Shown here: one piece after another, positions 9,133 through 17,325 of the stretch
Position numbering within the stretch: position 1 is the stretch's first letter
Layout: each line of letters begins with the position of its first letter
Source of the DNA: an uncultured Shimia sp.
Lineage (GTDB): Bacteria > Pseudomonadota > Alphaproteobacteria > Rhodobacterales > Rhodobacteraceae
Direction: 5' to 3'
Length of the DNA: 64,000 bases
Assembly: GCF_947498095.1 (NCBI RefSeq)
Contig: NZ_CANMJE010000009.1
Location: 124,001 to 188,000 of the forward strand
The notes under the pieces: generated by a model
What the model was told of the DNA's origin: nothing
What the model saw: the letters and a program-made list of their open reading frames with translations, nothing else
Databases searched by the model: none
Translations under genes and position numbers: made by a program

Positions 9133-10389
9133 ATGCCTTTGATGAAAAGCTGGGTGGCTTCGGCCAATGATGCGAACCACCCTTTCCCGCTGAACAACCT
9201 GCCATATGGTGTGTTCTCGACCGACGGAACCGAAGAACGCTGCGGCGTTGCCATCGGTGACATGATCCTTGATATGGCCGCCGCGGAAGAGACCGGGCTG
9301 ATTACCATTTCAGAGATCGCTGTGTTTGACGCGCCTTATTGGAACGAGTTCATGGATCTTGGCAGCGATGCCTGGGCCGAGCTGCGCGCTCGCCTGATCG
9401 AAGTTCTGAAAGAAGGCAGCGCGGATCAAGCCAAGGCCGAGCCCTTGCTGGTTGCGATGGCGGACGCCGAGATGCACATGCCGCTGGTCGTGCCGGAATA
9501 CACCGACTTTTATGCTGGTCGTCACCATGCGACGAATGTTGGCACCATGTTCCGCGGCGCCGAAAACGCGTTGCCGCCGAACTGGCTGCACATTCCGATC
9601 GGATATAATGGCCGAGCATCGTCTGTGATTGTGTCGGGCACAGATGTCCGCCGTCCATGGGGTCAGCTGAAATCGCCTGACCACGACATACCCGCCTTTT
9701 TGCCCTGCCGCCGGTTCGATATTGAACTTGAAATGGGTGCGATCGTAGGCACGTCTTCCGATGGCCCAATTACCGTGCAAGAAGCTGACGACAACATCTT
9801 TGGCTACGTCTTGCTGAACGACTGGTCCGCGCGTGACATCCAAGCGTGGGAATACCAGCCGCTGGGCCCGTTCCAAGCCAAAGCGACAGCAACTTCCATC
9901 AGCCCTTGGATCGTGACCAAGGACGCGTTGGAACCTTTCCGCACCGATACACCAGAGCGCGAGTTCGAACTGCTCGACCACATCAAAGACTGCGGGCCGA
10001 TGCTCTATGACATCGACCTCGAAGTCACTATGGCCCCCGACGGCAAGGACGCTACGACCATCGCGCGCACCAACTATAATGAGATGTACTACTCGGCGGC
10101 GCAGCAACTGGCGCATCACACCACGGCAGGCTCGCCAATGAACGTTGGCGATCTCCTCGGGTCGGGCACCATCTCTGGCCCCGAAAAAGAAAACCGCGGC
10201 TCGCTGCTGGAGCTGAGCTGGGGTGGCAAAGAGCCGATGACACTCGAAACCGGTGAGACCCGCTCGTTCATCGAAGATGGCGATACATTGATCCTCAAAG
10301 GCAACGCCAAGGGCGACGGCTATACCATCGGCTTCGGCGATTGTGTTGGCACCGTTATCGCCGCACTTGATGACCCCTACAAACGCTAA
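9133..10389 (+). CDS. fahA: Fumarylacetoacetase
   Basis: A 418-residue hydrolase that splits fumarylacetoacetate into fumarate and acetoacetate, the last step of the homogentisate pathway. Typical parts are the N-terminal beta domain (HPFPLNNLPYGVFS), YTDFYAGRHHATNVGTMFRG with the catalytic His region, GYNGRASSVIVSGT, the metal ligands in RFDIELEMGAIVG, and LLNDWSARDIQAWEYQPLGPF. Length and order match bacterial and mammalian FAH. It lies 12 bp after hmgA and 12 bp before the MBL-fold gene, clearly one transcript. Confidence 0.97.
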   Translation: MPLMKSWVASANDANHPFPLNNLPYGVFSTDGTEERCGVAIGDMILDMAAAEETGLITISEIAVFDAPYWNEFMDLGSDAWAELRARLIEVLKEGSADQAKAEPLLVAMADAEMHMPLVVPEYTDFYAGRHHATNVGTMFRGAENALPPNWLHIPIGYNGRASSVIVSGTDVRRPWGQLKSPDHDIPAFLPCRRFDIELEMGAIVGTSSDGPITVQEADDNIFGYVLLNDWSARDIQAWEYQPLGPFQAKATATSISPWIVTKDALEPFRTDTPEREFELLDHIKDCGPMLYDIDLEVTMAPDGKDATTIARTNYNEMYYSAAQQLAHHTTAGSPMNVGDLLGSGTISGPEKENRGSLLELSWGGKEPMTLETGETRSFIEDGDTLILKGNAKGDGYTIGFGDCVGTVIAALDDPYKR

Positions 10390-10401
10390 GGAAACGACAA
10401 A

Positions 10402-11352
10402 ATGGCAAAAGCATTCGCGTCCCAAGGGGACATGACTGAAAAGACAATCACCTTTGATGAAATCGGTGAAGGCCTTTATGCCTTTACCGCTGAGGGTGAC
10501 CCGAACTCGGGTGTCATCATCGGTGATGACAGTGTCATGATCGTTGAAGCGCAGGCCACGCCGCGTTTGGCCAACAAGGTGATCGACTGCGTGCGTTCGG
10601 TGACCGACAAACCGATCACTCACGTCGTACTGACCCACTATCACGCTGTGCGCGTGTTGGGTGCATCAGCGTTCAACGCCCAGCAAGTCATCATGTCCAA
10701 CACCGCCTATAACATGGTGCTGGAGCGTGGTCAGGAAGACTGGGACAGCGAGTTTCAACGCTTTCCACGTCTGTTCGAAGGCCACGAGTCGATCCCCGGC
10801 CTGACGTTCCCGACCACGACGTTTACCGATGAGATGACCGTGTTCCTTGGCAAGCGTCGCGTGAACATCAAACAGATCGGCCGTGCCCACACCGCCGGTG
10901 ATGCTGTGATCCACGTGCCGGACCAGAACGTTATGTTCACCGGCGACATCGTCGAAGACCATTCGGCCTGTTACTGCGGTGACGGTCACTTTGCCGACTG
11001 GGGCCAGACGCTGGACAACATCAAAGCCTACGACGTGGACGCCATTGCGCCCGGCCGTGGCGGCGCGCTTGTTGGCAAAGACGCTGTGGAACGCGCCATC
11101 GAAAGCACACGCGACTTTGTTCAAAGCACCTATCTGCCCGCGGCCCGTGTAGCCGCCCGCGGTGGTTCGCTGAAAGAAGCATGGGACGCTGTGCGCGAGA
11201 GCTGTGATCCGAAATTCGCGGACTATGCGATCTATGAGCACTGCCTGCCCTTCAACGTTGCCCGCGCCTATGACGAAGCACGCGGCATCGCACACCCCCG
11301 CATCTGGACCGCTCAGCGCGATCTGGACATGTGGGCAGCCCTACAGGGCTAA
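10402..11352 (+). CDS. MBL-fold metallo-hydrolase-like protein in the hmg operon
   Basis: A 316-residue metallo-beta-lactamase-fold protein. The strand before motif 1 is clear, but the motif HxHxDH reads H79-Y-H81-A-V-R: the Asp and last His of metal site 2 are Val83 and Arg84. Later metal residues remain recognisable (GRAHTAGD, and MFTGDIVEDH). The protein could keep a single metal or use a different chemistry. It sits 12 bp after fahA inside the homogentisate operon, so a role with an acyl or lactone intermediate is possible, but nothing in the sequence fixes a substrate. An internal ATG at 10432 is an alternative start; the first ATG is kept because it has operon-like spacing. Confidence 0.85.
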   Translation: MAKAFASQGDMTEKTITFDEIGEGLYAFTAEGDPNSGVIIGDDSVMIVEAQATPRLANKVIDCVRSVTDKPITHVVLTHYHAVRVLGASAFNAQQVIMSNTAYNMVLERGQEDWDSEFQRFPRLFEGHESIPGLTFPTTTFTDEMTVFLGKRRVNIKQIGRAHTAGDAVIHVPDQNVMFTGDIVEDHSACYCGDGHFADWGQTLDNIKAYDVDAIAPGRGGALVGKDAVERAIESTRDFVQSTYLPAARVAARGGSLKEAWDAVRESCDPKFADYAIYEHCLPFNVARAYDEARGIAHPRIWTAQRDLDMWAALQG

Positions 11353-11480
11353 CCCCACAAAAGCGCGTTTGATCCAGATCGTGTGACGCGCACCGGGGAC
11401 ATGAGACACTAAACGCAATCGTTCCGGCGCACTCGCGCCGGGGCACAGGAGAGATTTGCCCATTTTAGGGAGGAGACCCA

Positions 11481-13094
11481 ATGAACAAGATCTTCGAAAT
11501 CCCCCTCTACGCCTATGAGCGTAGCCCGGATCAGGATGCCGACACACCCGTCCGCCGCAAGGTGGTTGTGGTGGGTGCTGGCCCTATCGGCCTGGGGGCC
11601 GCCATCGACTTTGCCCAACAAGGCATTGAAGTCGTCGTTTTGGACGACAACGACAAGGTCAGCTTCGGCTCACGCGCCGTGTGCTATGCCAAGAGGCCGC
11701 TGGAAATTCTGGATCGCTTGGGTTGTGGCAAGCCCATGGTCGACAAGGGCGTCGAATGGAACATCGGCAAGGTGTTCTTTGACGAACGCCAAGTTTACCA
11801 ATTCGACCTTCTGCCAGAAGACGGTCACGAATTCCCCGCCTTTATCAACCTGCAGCAATACTATTTCGAAGAGTACATGGTGAACCGTGTCCGCGAATTG
11901 CAGGCCGCAGGCGCCCCAATCGAAATCCGAGGCAACAACAAAGTTTTGAAAGTCGAAGAAAAGGGCGACCACGCCGCCATTCTCGTCGACACGCCAGAAG
12001 GCCAATACGACCTCGAAGCCGAATGGCTGATTGCCTGTGACGGCGCCACATCGCCCATCCGCGGTATGATGGGCCTGGACTTTGTAGGTCGGATCTTTGA
12101 AGACAACTTCCTGATTGCTGACGTGATTATGGATGCTGAGTTCCCGACGGAACGTTGGTTCTGGTTCGACCCGCCCTTTAACAAAGGCCAGTCGGCACTG
12201 CTGCACAAGCAACCTGATGGTGTTTGGCGCATCGACCTGCAGTTGGGTTGGGACATCGACAAGGAAGAAGAGAAGAAACCCGAGAATGTCATCCCGCGTC
12301 TCAAGGCGATGCTGGGCGACGATGTCGAATTCGAGCTTGAGTGGGTGTCGATCTATACCTTCCAATGTCGCCGTATGGAGACTTTCCGCAAGGGTCGCGT
12401 GCTGTTCGCTGGCGACGCCGCCCACCAAGTCTCGCCGTTCGGTGCCCGTGGTGCAAACTCGGGTCTTCAGGATACCGACAACCTCGTGTGGAAGATGAAG
12501 TTGATCTTTGACGGGATTGCCGACGAGTCGTTGCTTGATAGCTACGACTACGAACGTATCTACGGCGCCGATGAGAACATCATGAACTCGTCCCGCTCGA
12601 CTGACTTCATCACACCGAAATCGGACATGAGCCGTGTACTGCGGGATGCGGTTCTCGACCTGTCGGAAGTTCATGAATTTGCCCGTCCACTGGTGAATTC
12701 AGGACGTCTGTCGGTGCCTTGCACTTATGATGGTTCGCCGCTCAACTCGGCAGACGCGCTGCTTGACGGCCCCGCGCGGACCCGTCCCGGCAGCCCCTGC
12801 CCCGACGTACCACTGGGCGACGACTTCCTGCTGCCAAAACTGGGCGACAAGTTCACACTGCTGACAATCGACGCAGAGGCGCCTGAATCCATTGAGGAAA
12901 GCGGAGTCACCGTGACCCGCCTGGCGCTATCGACCAAAAACGATCCGACGCAAATGCTGAAAGAGCGGTTCCTGGGCGACGCCGAAAGCGGAGTCTACCT
13001 GATCCGTCCTGACCAGCACGTTGCGGCACGCCGTCCGAGCTTTGACGAAAATCTGATCCGCGCCGCGATCCGCCGCGCTATCGGCAAGGAGTAA
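11481..13094 (+). CDS. FAD-dependent aromatic monooxygenase (MhpA/PheA-like)
   Basis: A 537-residue flavoprotein hydroxylase of the p-hydroxybenzoate hydroxylase group. It has the N-terminal dinucleotide-binding GAGPIGLGAAIDFAQQG with acidic strand end VVLDD (about 32-56), the mid-protein CDGATSPIR motif, and the FAD-ribityl motif GRVLFAGDAAHQVSPFGARG (about 304-323). A C-terminal thioredoxin-like extension is typical of MhpA/PobA-like enzymes acting on phenols. In a homogentisate operon the attractive role is ring hydroxylation of 3-hydroxyphenylacetate to homogentisate; that is inference from context. The 128-bp gap from the MBL gene could hold its own promoter. A strong ribosome-binding site (GGGAGGAG) precedes the ATG. 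A DUF2783 gene follows after 5 bp. Confidence 0.88.
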   Translation: MNKIFEIPLYAYERSPDQDADTPVRRKVVVVGAGPIGLGAAIDFAQQGIEVVVLDDNDKVSFGSRAVCYAKRPLEILDRLGCGKPMVDKGVEWNIGKVFFDERQVYQFDLLPEDGHEFPAFINLQQYYFEEYMVNRVRELQAAGAPIEIRGNNKVLKVEEKGDHAAILVDTPEGQYDLEAEWLIACDGATSPIRGMMGLDFVGRIFEDNFLIADVIMDAEFPTERWFWFDPPFNKGQSALLHKQPDGVWRIDLQLGWDIDKEEEKKPENVIPRLKAMLGDDVEFELEWVSIYTFQCRRMETFRKGRVLFAGDAAHQVSPFGARGANSGLQDTDNLVWKMKLIFDGIADESLLDSYDYERIYGADENIMNSSRSTDFITPKSDMSRVLRDAVLDLSEVHEFARPLVNSGRLSVPCTYDGSPLNSADALLDGPARTRPGSPCPDVPLGDDFLLPKLGDKFTLLTIDAEAPESIEESGVTVTRLALSTKNDPTQMLKERFLGDAESGVYLIRPDQHVAARRPSFDENLIRAAIRRAIGKE

Positions 13095-13099
13095 ACCCA

Positions 13100-13300
13100 A
13101 TGTCTGATCTCACTCTGGCCCCGAACATTGCTGGCGCTGATGATTTCTACGCCGAACTGTTGGCTACCCATGAAGGTCTGTCAAAATCGGACAGCGATGC
13201 ATTGAATGCCCGCTTGGTTCTGGTTTTGGCCAATCACATCGGTGACCGCGCAATCCTGACACAGGCGTTGGCCGCTGCCGCGCTTAAATCCGAGGAGTAA
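13100..13300 (+). CDS. DUF2783 small protein
   Basis: A 66-residue acidic, helical protein (DDFYAELLATHEGLSKSDSDALNARLVLVLANHIGD). From memory it matches DUF2783, a small family often encoded right after FAD monooxygenases. It has no signal peptide or membrane segment. It is 5 bp after the monooxygenase stop and 5 bp before the VOC gene, so translation is probably coupled. A partner or chaperone role for the monooxygenase is inferred from this recurring neighbourhood; the function is unknown. Confidence 0.8.
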   Translation: MSDLTLAPNIAGADDFYAELLATHEGLSKSDSDALNARLVLVLANHIGDRAILTQALAAAALKSEE

Positions 13301-13305
13301 TTTCC

Positions 13306-13851
13306 ATGAAAATCGAACAAATCCACCACGTCGCCTATCGTTGTAAAGACGCCAAAGAAACCGTTGAATGGTACGGCAAAATGCTGAACATGGACTTTGT
13401 CCTGGCGATTGCCGAGGATCACGTGCCGTCCACGCACGAGCCTGATCCTTACATGCACCTGTTCCTGGATGCCGGAAACGGCAATGTTCTGGCCTTCTTT
13501 GAGCTGCCGACCAAACCAGAAATGGGCCGGGATCCAAACACGCCAATCTGGGTTCAACACATTGCTTTCAAAGTCAAAGATCGCGAGACCCTGATCGAAT
13601 TCAAAGAACATCTTGAGCGTGAGGGTGTCGAAGTTCTGGGGGTTACCGACCACTCGATCTTCCACTCGATCTACTTCTTCGATCCCAATGGACACCGTGT
13701 TGAACTGGCCTGCCCCGATCCAGAGGAAGAAGCCATGCTGAAGCGTATGGACGAGGTGAAATGGGACATGCTGAACGAATGGTCTGTCACCAAGAAAGCC
13801 CCTCAGCACGCGGCATGGCTGCACGCCAAAGAACTCGACAAGAACGCTTAA
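13306..13851 (+). CDS. VOC-family (glyoxalase/extradiol dioxygenase fold) protein
   Basis: A 181-residue vicinal-oxygen-chelate protein made of two beta-alpha-beta-beta-beta modules. It begins MKIEQIHHVAYRCKDAKETV, with the first metal His. It continues through WVQHIAFKVKDRETL with the second-module His, and ends FFDPNGHRVELACPDPEEEA with the metal Glu. A charged helical tail of about 40 residues follows. VOC enzymes include isomerases, extradiol dioxygenases and hydrolases; the fold alone does not choose among these. As the last gene of the operon before a strong terminator, it probably acts on an intermediate of aromatic breakdown. Confidence 0.88.
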   Translation: MKIEQIHHVAYRCKDAKETVEWYGKMLNMDFVLAIAEDHVPSTHEPDPYMHLFLDAGNGNVLAFFELPTKPEMGRDPNTPIWVQHIAFKVKDRETLIEFKEHLEREGVEVLGVTDHSIFHSIYFFDPNGHRVELACPDPEEEAMLKRMDEVKWDMLNEWSVTKKAPQHAAWLHAKELDKNA

Positions 13852-13880
13852 CATCGCAAGTGAACTGTTGTAAGACTAAG

Positions 13881-13909
13881 AAACCGGCCTTTCGGGGCCG
13901 GTTTTTTTT
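13881..13909 (+). terminator. Rho-independent terminator after the hmg operon
   Basis: AACCGGCC pairs with GGCCGGTT around the loop TTTCGG, followed directly by a run of eight T. It lies just after the VOC gene and 18 bp before maiA, so maiA is expected to be expressed by readthrough or from a promoter nearby. Confidence 0.88.
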
Positions 13910-13926
13910 GACCAGCAAGGCAAGAT

Positions 13927-14565
13927 ATGACCGAGACGACCCTCTACGACTACTGGCGCTCATCGGCGAGCTATCGGGTGCGGATAGCCCTGAACCTCGC
14001 CGGGATCGACTATCGTGCTGTCTCAGTGGACCTGGTCAAAGGAGATCACAAGTCGGAAGAGCACATCGCGCGGAACCCTCAAGGGTTGGTGCCGGTGCTG
14101 GAGATTGACGGTCACAGCTTTACACAATCGCTGGCCATTCTGGATTACCTAAACGAAACCAGAAACTTGAACCTACTCCCTGAGGATCCTGCCAAGGCCG
14201 CAAAGCTGCGCGCGCTGGCTCACTCCGTGGCAGTAGATGTGCATCCAGTCTGCAATCTGGGGGTGGTAGCCCATGTGTCAAAGCTGGTGCCGGATCACCC
14301 CGAGGCCAAGGTCGATTGGATGAAACACTTCATCTCAACCGGACTGCGGGCCTTTGAAGGAATGCTGGCGGAATTTGCACAAGATCCGTTCTGCAGTGGC
14401 GCGGCCCCGACACTGGCCGACATCTGCCTGATGCCGCAGCTATACAATGCGCACCGCTGGGGCGTGGATTTCTCAGATTGCCCCCGCATTCAAAGCATCG
14501 AGGCAGCTTGCGCCCAGCACCCAGCCTTTGCGGCAGCCTACCCGGACGCGGTCAAACCGTCCTGA
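13927..14565 (+). CDS. maiA: Maleylacetoacetate isomerase
   Basis: A 212-residue zeta-class glutathione transferase that converts maleylacetoacetate to fumarylacetoacetate, the step between HmgA and FahA. The diagnostic zeta-class start is present: LYDYWRSSASYRVRIALNLAGI, where SSASYR is the glutathione-contact motif SSCxWR in this branch. So is the glutathione-binding GLVPVLEIDGHSFTQSLAILDYL. Length is standard. It lies downstream of the other pathway genes but behind a strong terminator. Only about 18 bp separate the terminator from the ATG, so any own promoter would have to overlap the hairpin or the VOC gene end. Confidence 0.95.
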   Translation: MTETTLYDYWRSSASYRVRIALNLAGIDYRAVSVDLVKGDHKSEEHIARNPQGLVPVLEIDGHSFTQSLAILDYLNETRNLNLLPEDPAKAAKLRALAHSVAVDVHPVCNLGVVAHVSKLVPDHPEAKVDWMKHFISTGLRAFEGMLAEFAQDPFCSGAAPTLADICLMPQLYNAHRWGVDFSDCPRIQSIEAACAQHPAFAAAYPDAVKPS

Positions 14566-14808
14566 CGGCCACCTTTTCCTAAGATTTGAACGAGCGGCTC
14601 ATACCACGCGGTTTGATCGCTTTGTACAATTGTTTTTGCCAATGGGGCGTTTGTACAAACGTGCAACTCCGGTTTTGAGACCTTTTGTTACCAAATTTTT
14701 CAATTTAGTGAATTTGTGTAACATTTCTCTTGCATCGAATCGCAAGCTGACTTATCCCGACCATGCGGTCGGCTAATCCCGGCGATGAACAGGACAAAGG
14801 TAACACCC
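14566..14808 (+). promoter_or_regulatory. Control region of the pcaF-paaABCDE operon with two kinds of repeats
   Basis: Two copies of TTTGTACAA occur at 14621-14629 and 14650-14658, 29 bp apart, close to three helical turns. The second is extended to the 12-bp palindrome GTTTGTACAAAC (14649-14660). Downstream, TGTTAC at about 14686 faces GTAACA at about 14718, with inner AAATT/AATTT arms in inverted order, a large AT-rich dyad. The region differs from the palindromes before paaG and paaZ, so a separate regulator is likely. The start of transcription cannot be fixed by eye. Confidence 0.45.
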
Positions 14809-16011
14809 ATGGACGCATTCATCTGCGACGCGACGCGGACCCCGATCGGGCGATATGGCGGCGCGCTTTCTTCGATCAGAACAGACGATCTGGCAGCCCT
14901 GCCCATTGCCGCGCTGATCGAGCGCAATCCGCAGGTCAACTGGGCCAGCATCGACGACGTGATCTATGGCGACGCCAATCAGGCGGGCGAAAGCAACCGC
15001 AACGTGGCGCGCATGGCAGCCCTTCTCGCAGGCCTGCCTATCGACGTTCCTGGCACCACTGTGAACCGCCTTTGTGCCAGCGGCATGGACGCCGTAGGCA
15101 TGGCGAGCCGCGGGATCAAGGCCGGAGACTATGACATGGCCATCGCCGGCGGTGTGGAAAGCATGAGCCGCGCACCGTTTGTGATGCCGAAAGCCGCCAG
15201 CGCTTTTACCCGCGCCAATGCGGTTTATGACACCACCATCGGCTGGCGTTTCGTGAACAAGAAAATGCACGAAATGTACGGCACGGATTCGATGCCGCAA
15301 ACGGCGGACAACGTGGCCGAAGATTACAATATCAATCGGGCCGATCAGGATGCCTTTGCCGCGAACAGCCAGGCCCGTTGGGCGGCTGCGCATGAGGCGG
15401 GCATTTTCAAGGACGAGATCACCCCGGTCAGCGTACCGCAGCGCAAGGGCGATCCGATTGTGGTCGACACTGATGAGCATCCCCGCCCCGGCACCAGCGC
15501 TGAAAAGCTGGGGGGCCTCAAGGGTGTGAATGGACCGGACAAGACCGTGACTGCGGGCAACGCGTCCGGCGTCAACGATGGAGCCGCCGCAATCTTGATG
15601 GCCAGTGAAGCCGCTGCGGCCAAAAACGGTCTCAAGCCGATGGCCCGCGTGGTGGGCATGTCAGTTGCCGGTGTGGCACCGCGCGTCATGGGCATTGGCC
15701 CGGTGCCTGCCAGCCAAAAGGTCCTCGCACGGGCGGGTCTGAGCATCGACCAGATGGATGTGATAGAATTGAACGAGGCTTTTGCGAGCCAAGGGTTGGC
15801 AACGCTGCGCGCGCTTGGCGTGGCGGATGATGCCCCCCATGTAAATCCTAATGGTGGCGCCATTGCCATCGGTCACCCGCTGGGCATGTCCGGCGCGCGG
15901 CTGGTGCTGACCGCCGCTTATCAATTGCAACGCACCGGTGGGCGCTATGCGCTCTGCACCATGTGCGTCGGAGTTGGACAGGGCGCTGCCCTGATCCTTG
16001 AACGTGTGTAA
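14809..16011 (+). CDS. pcaF: 3-oxoadipyl-CoA/3-oxo-5,6-dehydrosuberyl-CoA thiolase
   Basis: A 400-residue thiolase. Family signatures are the N-terminal FICDATRTPIGRYGGALS, the active-site Cys in VNRLCASGMDAV (about residue 90), GGVESMSRAPFV, NEAFASQG, and the C-terminal NPNGGAIAIGHPLGMSGARL and CTMCVGVGQG, with the second His and Cys. The start is the ATG at 14809, preceded by AAAGG, rather than the in-frame ATG at 14785, because homology begins there. In phenylacetate breakdown this enzyme (PaaJ in E. coli naming) acts twice, releasing acetyl-CoA and finally succinyl-CoA. It leads the paaABCDE operon, 15 bp before paaA. Symbol pcaF or paaJ depends on convention. Confidence 0.93.
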   Translation: MDAFICDATRTPIGRYGGALSSIRTDDLAALPIAALIERNPQVNWASIDDVIYGDANQAGESNRNVARMAALLAGLPIDVPGTTVNRLCASGMDAVGMASRGIKAGDYDMAIAGGVESMSRAPFVMPKAASAFTRANAVYDTTIGWRFVNKKMHEMYGTDSMPQTADNVAEDYNINRADQDAFAANSQARWAAAHEAGIFKDEITPVSVPQRKGDPIVVDTDEHPRPGTSAEKLGGLKGVNGPDKTVTAGNASGVNDGAAAILMASEAAAAKNGLKPMARVVGMSVAGVAPRVMGIGPVPASQKVLARAGLSIDQMDVIELNEAFASQGLATLRALGVADDAPHVNPNGGAIAIGHPLGMSGARLVLTAAYQLQRTGGRYALCTMCVGVGQGAALILERV

Positions 16012-16026
16012 GGGAGGAGCCCTAAA

Positions 16027-17019
16027 ATGTATGCACAGATGATCAAGACCGCGTCCGCGGGCGTCAAATCTCGCGAAGAGATGACGGACCAAGAGCGTGA
16101 GTTTCAGGACAAGATCGACAACGACATCAAGATCGAGCCGCGCGACTGGATGCCAGACGATTATCGCCGCACGCTGATCCGTCAAATCGGCCAGCACGCG
16201 CACTCGGAAGTCGTGGGTCAGCTGCCCGAAGGAAACTGGATCACCCGCGCCCCAACACTGGAGCGCAAGGCGATCCTGTTGGCTAAGGTGCAGGATGAGG
16301 CAGGCCATGGTCTGTATCTTTACTCTGCCGCTGAAACGCTGGGCGAGAGCCGCGATGAGCTGGTGCGCCTGTTGCATGAGGGTCGGATGAAGTATTCGTC
16401 GATCTTTAACTACCCGACGCTGAACTGGGCGGATATTGGTGCAGTGGGCTGGCTGGTCGATGGCGCGGCCATCGTGAACCAGGTGGCGTTGCAGCGGACC
16501 TCTTATGGCCCCTATAGCCGCGCGATGATCCGCATCTGTAAAGAAGAGAGCTTTCACGCACGTCAGGGCTATCACGCGATCATGAAAATGGCCTTTGGCA
16601 CGCCTGAGCAGACGCGTCAGGCCCAAAGCGCCGTCGACCGTCTGTGGTTCCCGGCGATCATGATGTTTGGACCCACCGACGCGGACTCGACCAACTCGGA
16701 TCAGTCGATGGCCTGGAAAATCAAGGTCAAGTCGAACGACGAGTTGCGCCAGCAATTCGTGGATCAGACGGTGCCGCAGATCGAGTACCTTGGGTTGGAT
16801 CTGCCGGACCCGAACATCAAGTGGAACGAAGAACGCGGCCACTATGATTTCAGCGATCCCGATTGGTCGGAATTCTTCAATGTCATCAAAGGTAATGGCC
16901 CCTGCAACGTCGACCGGATGAAAGATCGTGTCGCGGCATGGGACGATGGCGAATGGGTCCGTGATGGCCTGTTGGCACATGCTCAGAAAAAAGCCGCTGC
17001 CAAAGTTGCAGCCGAATAA
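16027..17019 (+). CDS. paaA: Phenylacetyl-CoA 1,2-epoxidase catalytic subunit PaaA
   Basis: A 330-residue ferritin-like di-iron protein, the catalytic subunit of the multicomponent epoxidase that forms ring-1,2-epoxyphenylacetyl-CoA. The iron ligands are visible: Glu61 in HAHSEVVG, the E-A-G-H motif at 91-94, and the second pair in [13 protein letters not shown] (E173/E174, H177). Charged helical segments and the [11 protein letters not shown] tail are typical. It works with PaaC as structural partner, PaaB, the PaaD maturation factor and the PaaE reductase, all encoded downstream. Spacing to paaB is 21 bp with a good GAGGAGG-type ribosome-binding site. Confidence 0.96.
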   Translation: MYAQMIKTASAGVKSREEMTDQEREFQDKIDNDIKIEPRDWMPDDYRRTLIRQIGQHAHSEVVGQLPEGNWITRAPTLERKAILLAKVQDEAGHGLYLYSAAETLGESRDELVRLLHEGRMKYSSIFNYPTLNWADIGAVGWLVDGAAIVNQVALQRTSYGPYSRAMIRICKEESFHARQGYHAIMKMAFGTPEQTRQAQSAVDRLWFPAIMMFGPTDADSTNSDQSMAWKIKVKSNDELRQQFVDQTVPQIEYLGLDLPDPNIKWNEERGHYDFSDPDWSEFFNVIKGNGPCNVDRMKDRVAAWDDGEWVRDGLLAHAQKKAAAKVAAE

Positions 17020-17040
17020 ATCTCGAGGAGGAATGAGATT

Positions 17041-17325
17041 ATGAAAAACGAATGGCCCCTCTGGGAAATCTTTATCCGTGGTCAACATGGCATGAGCCAC
17101 CGTCACGTCGGAAGTCTGCACGCACCAGACGCCGAAATGGCGATCAAAAACGCCCGCGATGTCTACACCCGCCGCAACGAAGGTGTGTCGATCTGGGTTG
17201 TCGAAGCCAAGCACATTTCGGCCACAGCGCCGGGCGACAAAGGCCCGCTGTTTGAGCCGTCGGAATCGAAGATCTACCGTCACCCGACTTTCTTCGACAT
17301 CCCCGAAGAAGTGGGGAGCATGTAA
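17041..17325 (+). CDS. paaB: Phenylacetyl-CoA epoxidase subunit PaaB
   Basis: A 94-residue PaaB protein (WPLWEIFIRGQHGMSHRHVGSLHAPDAEMAIKNARDVYTRR). It bridges the PaaAC heterodimers in the epoxidase and is needed for activity. The length and the FIRGQHGMSHRHVGSLHA core are typical. Its stop overlaps the paaC start (TAATG at 17323-17327), so translation is coupled. Confidence 0.95.
   Translation: MKNEWPLWEIFIRGQHGMSHRHVGSLHAPDAEMAIKNARDVYTRRNEGVSIWVVEAKHISATAPGDKGPLFEPSESKIYRHPTFFDIPEEVGSM

Noticed and set aside
9310-10644. Minus-strand open frame of about 444 codons
   Set aside because: Antisense to fahA and the MBL-fold gene; no recognisable product.
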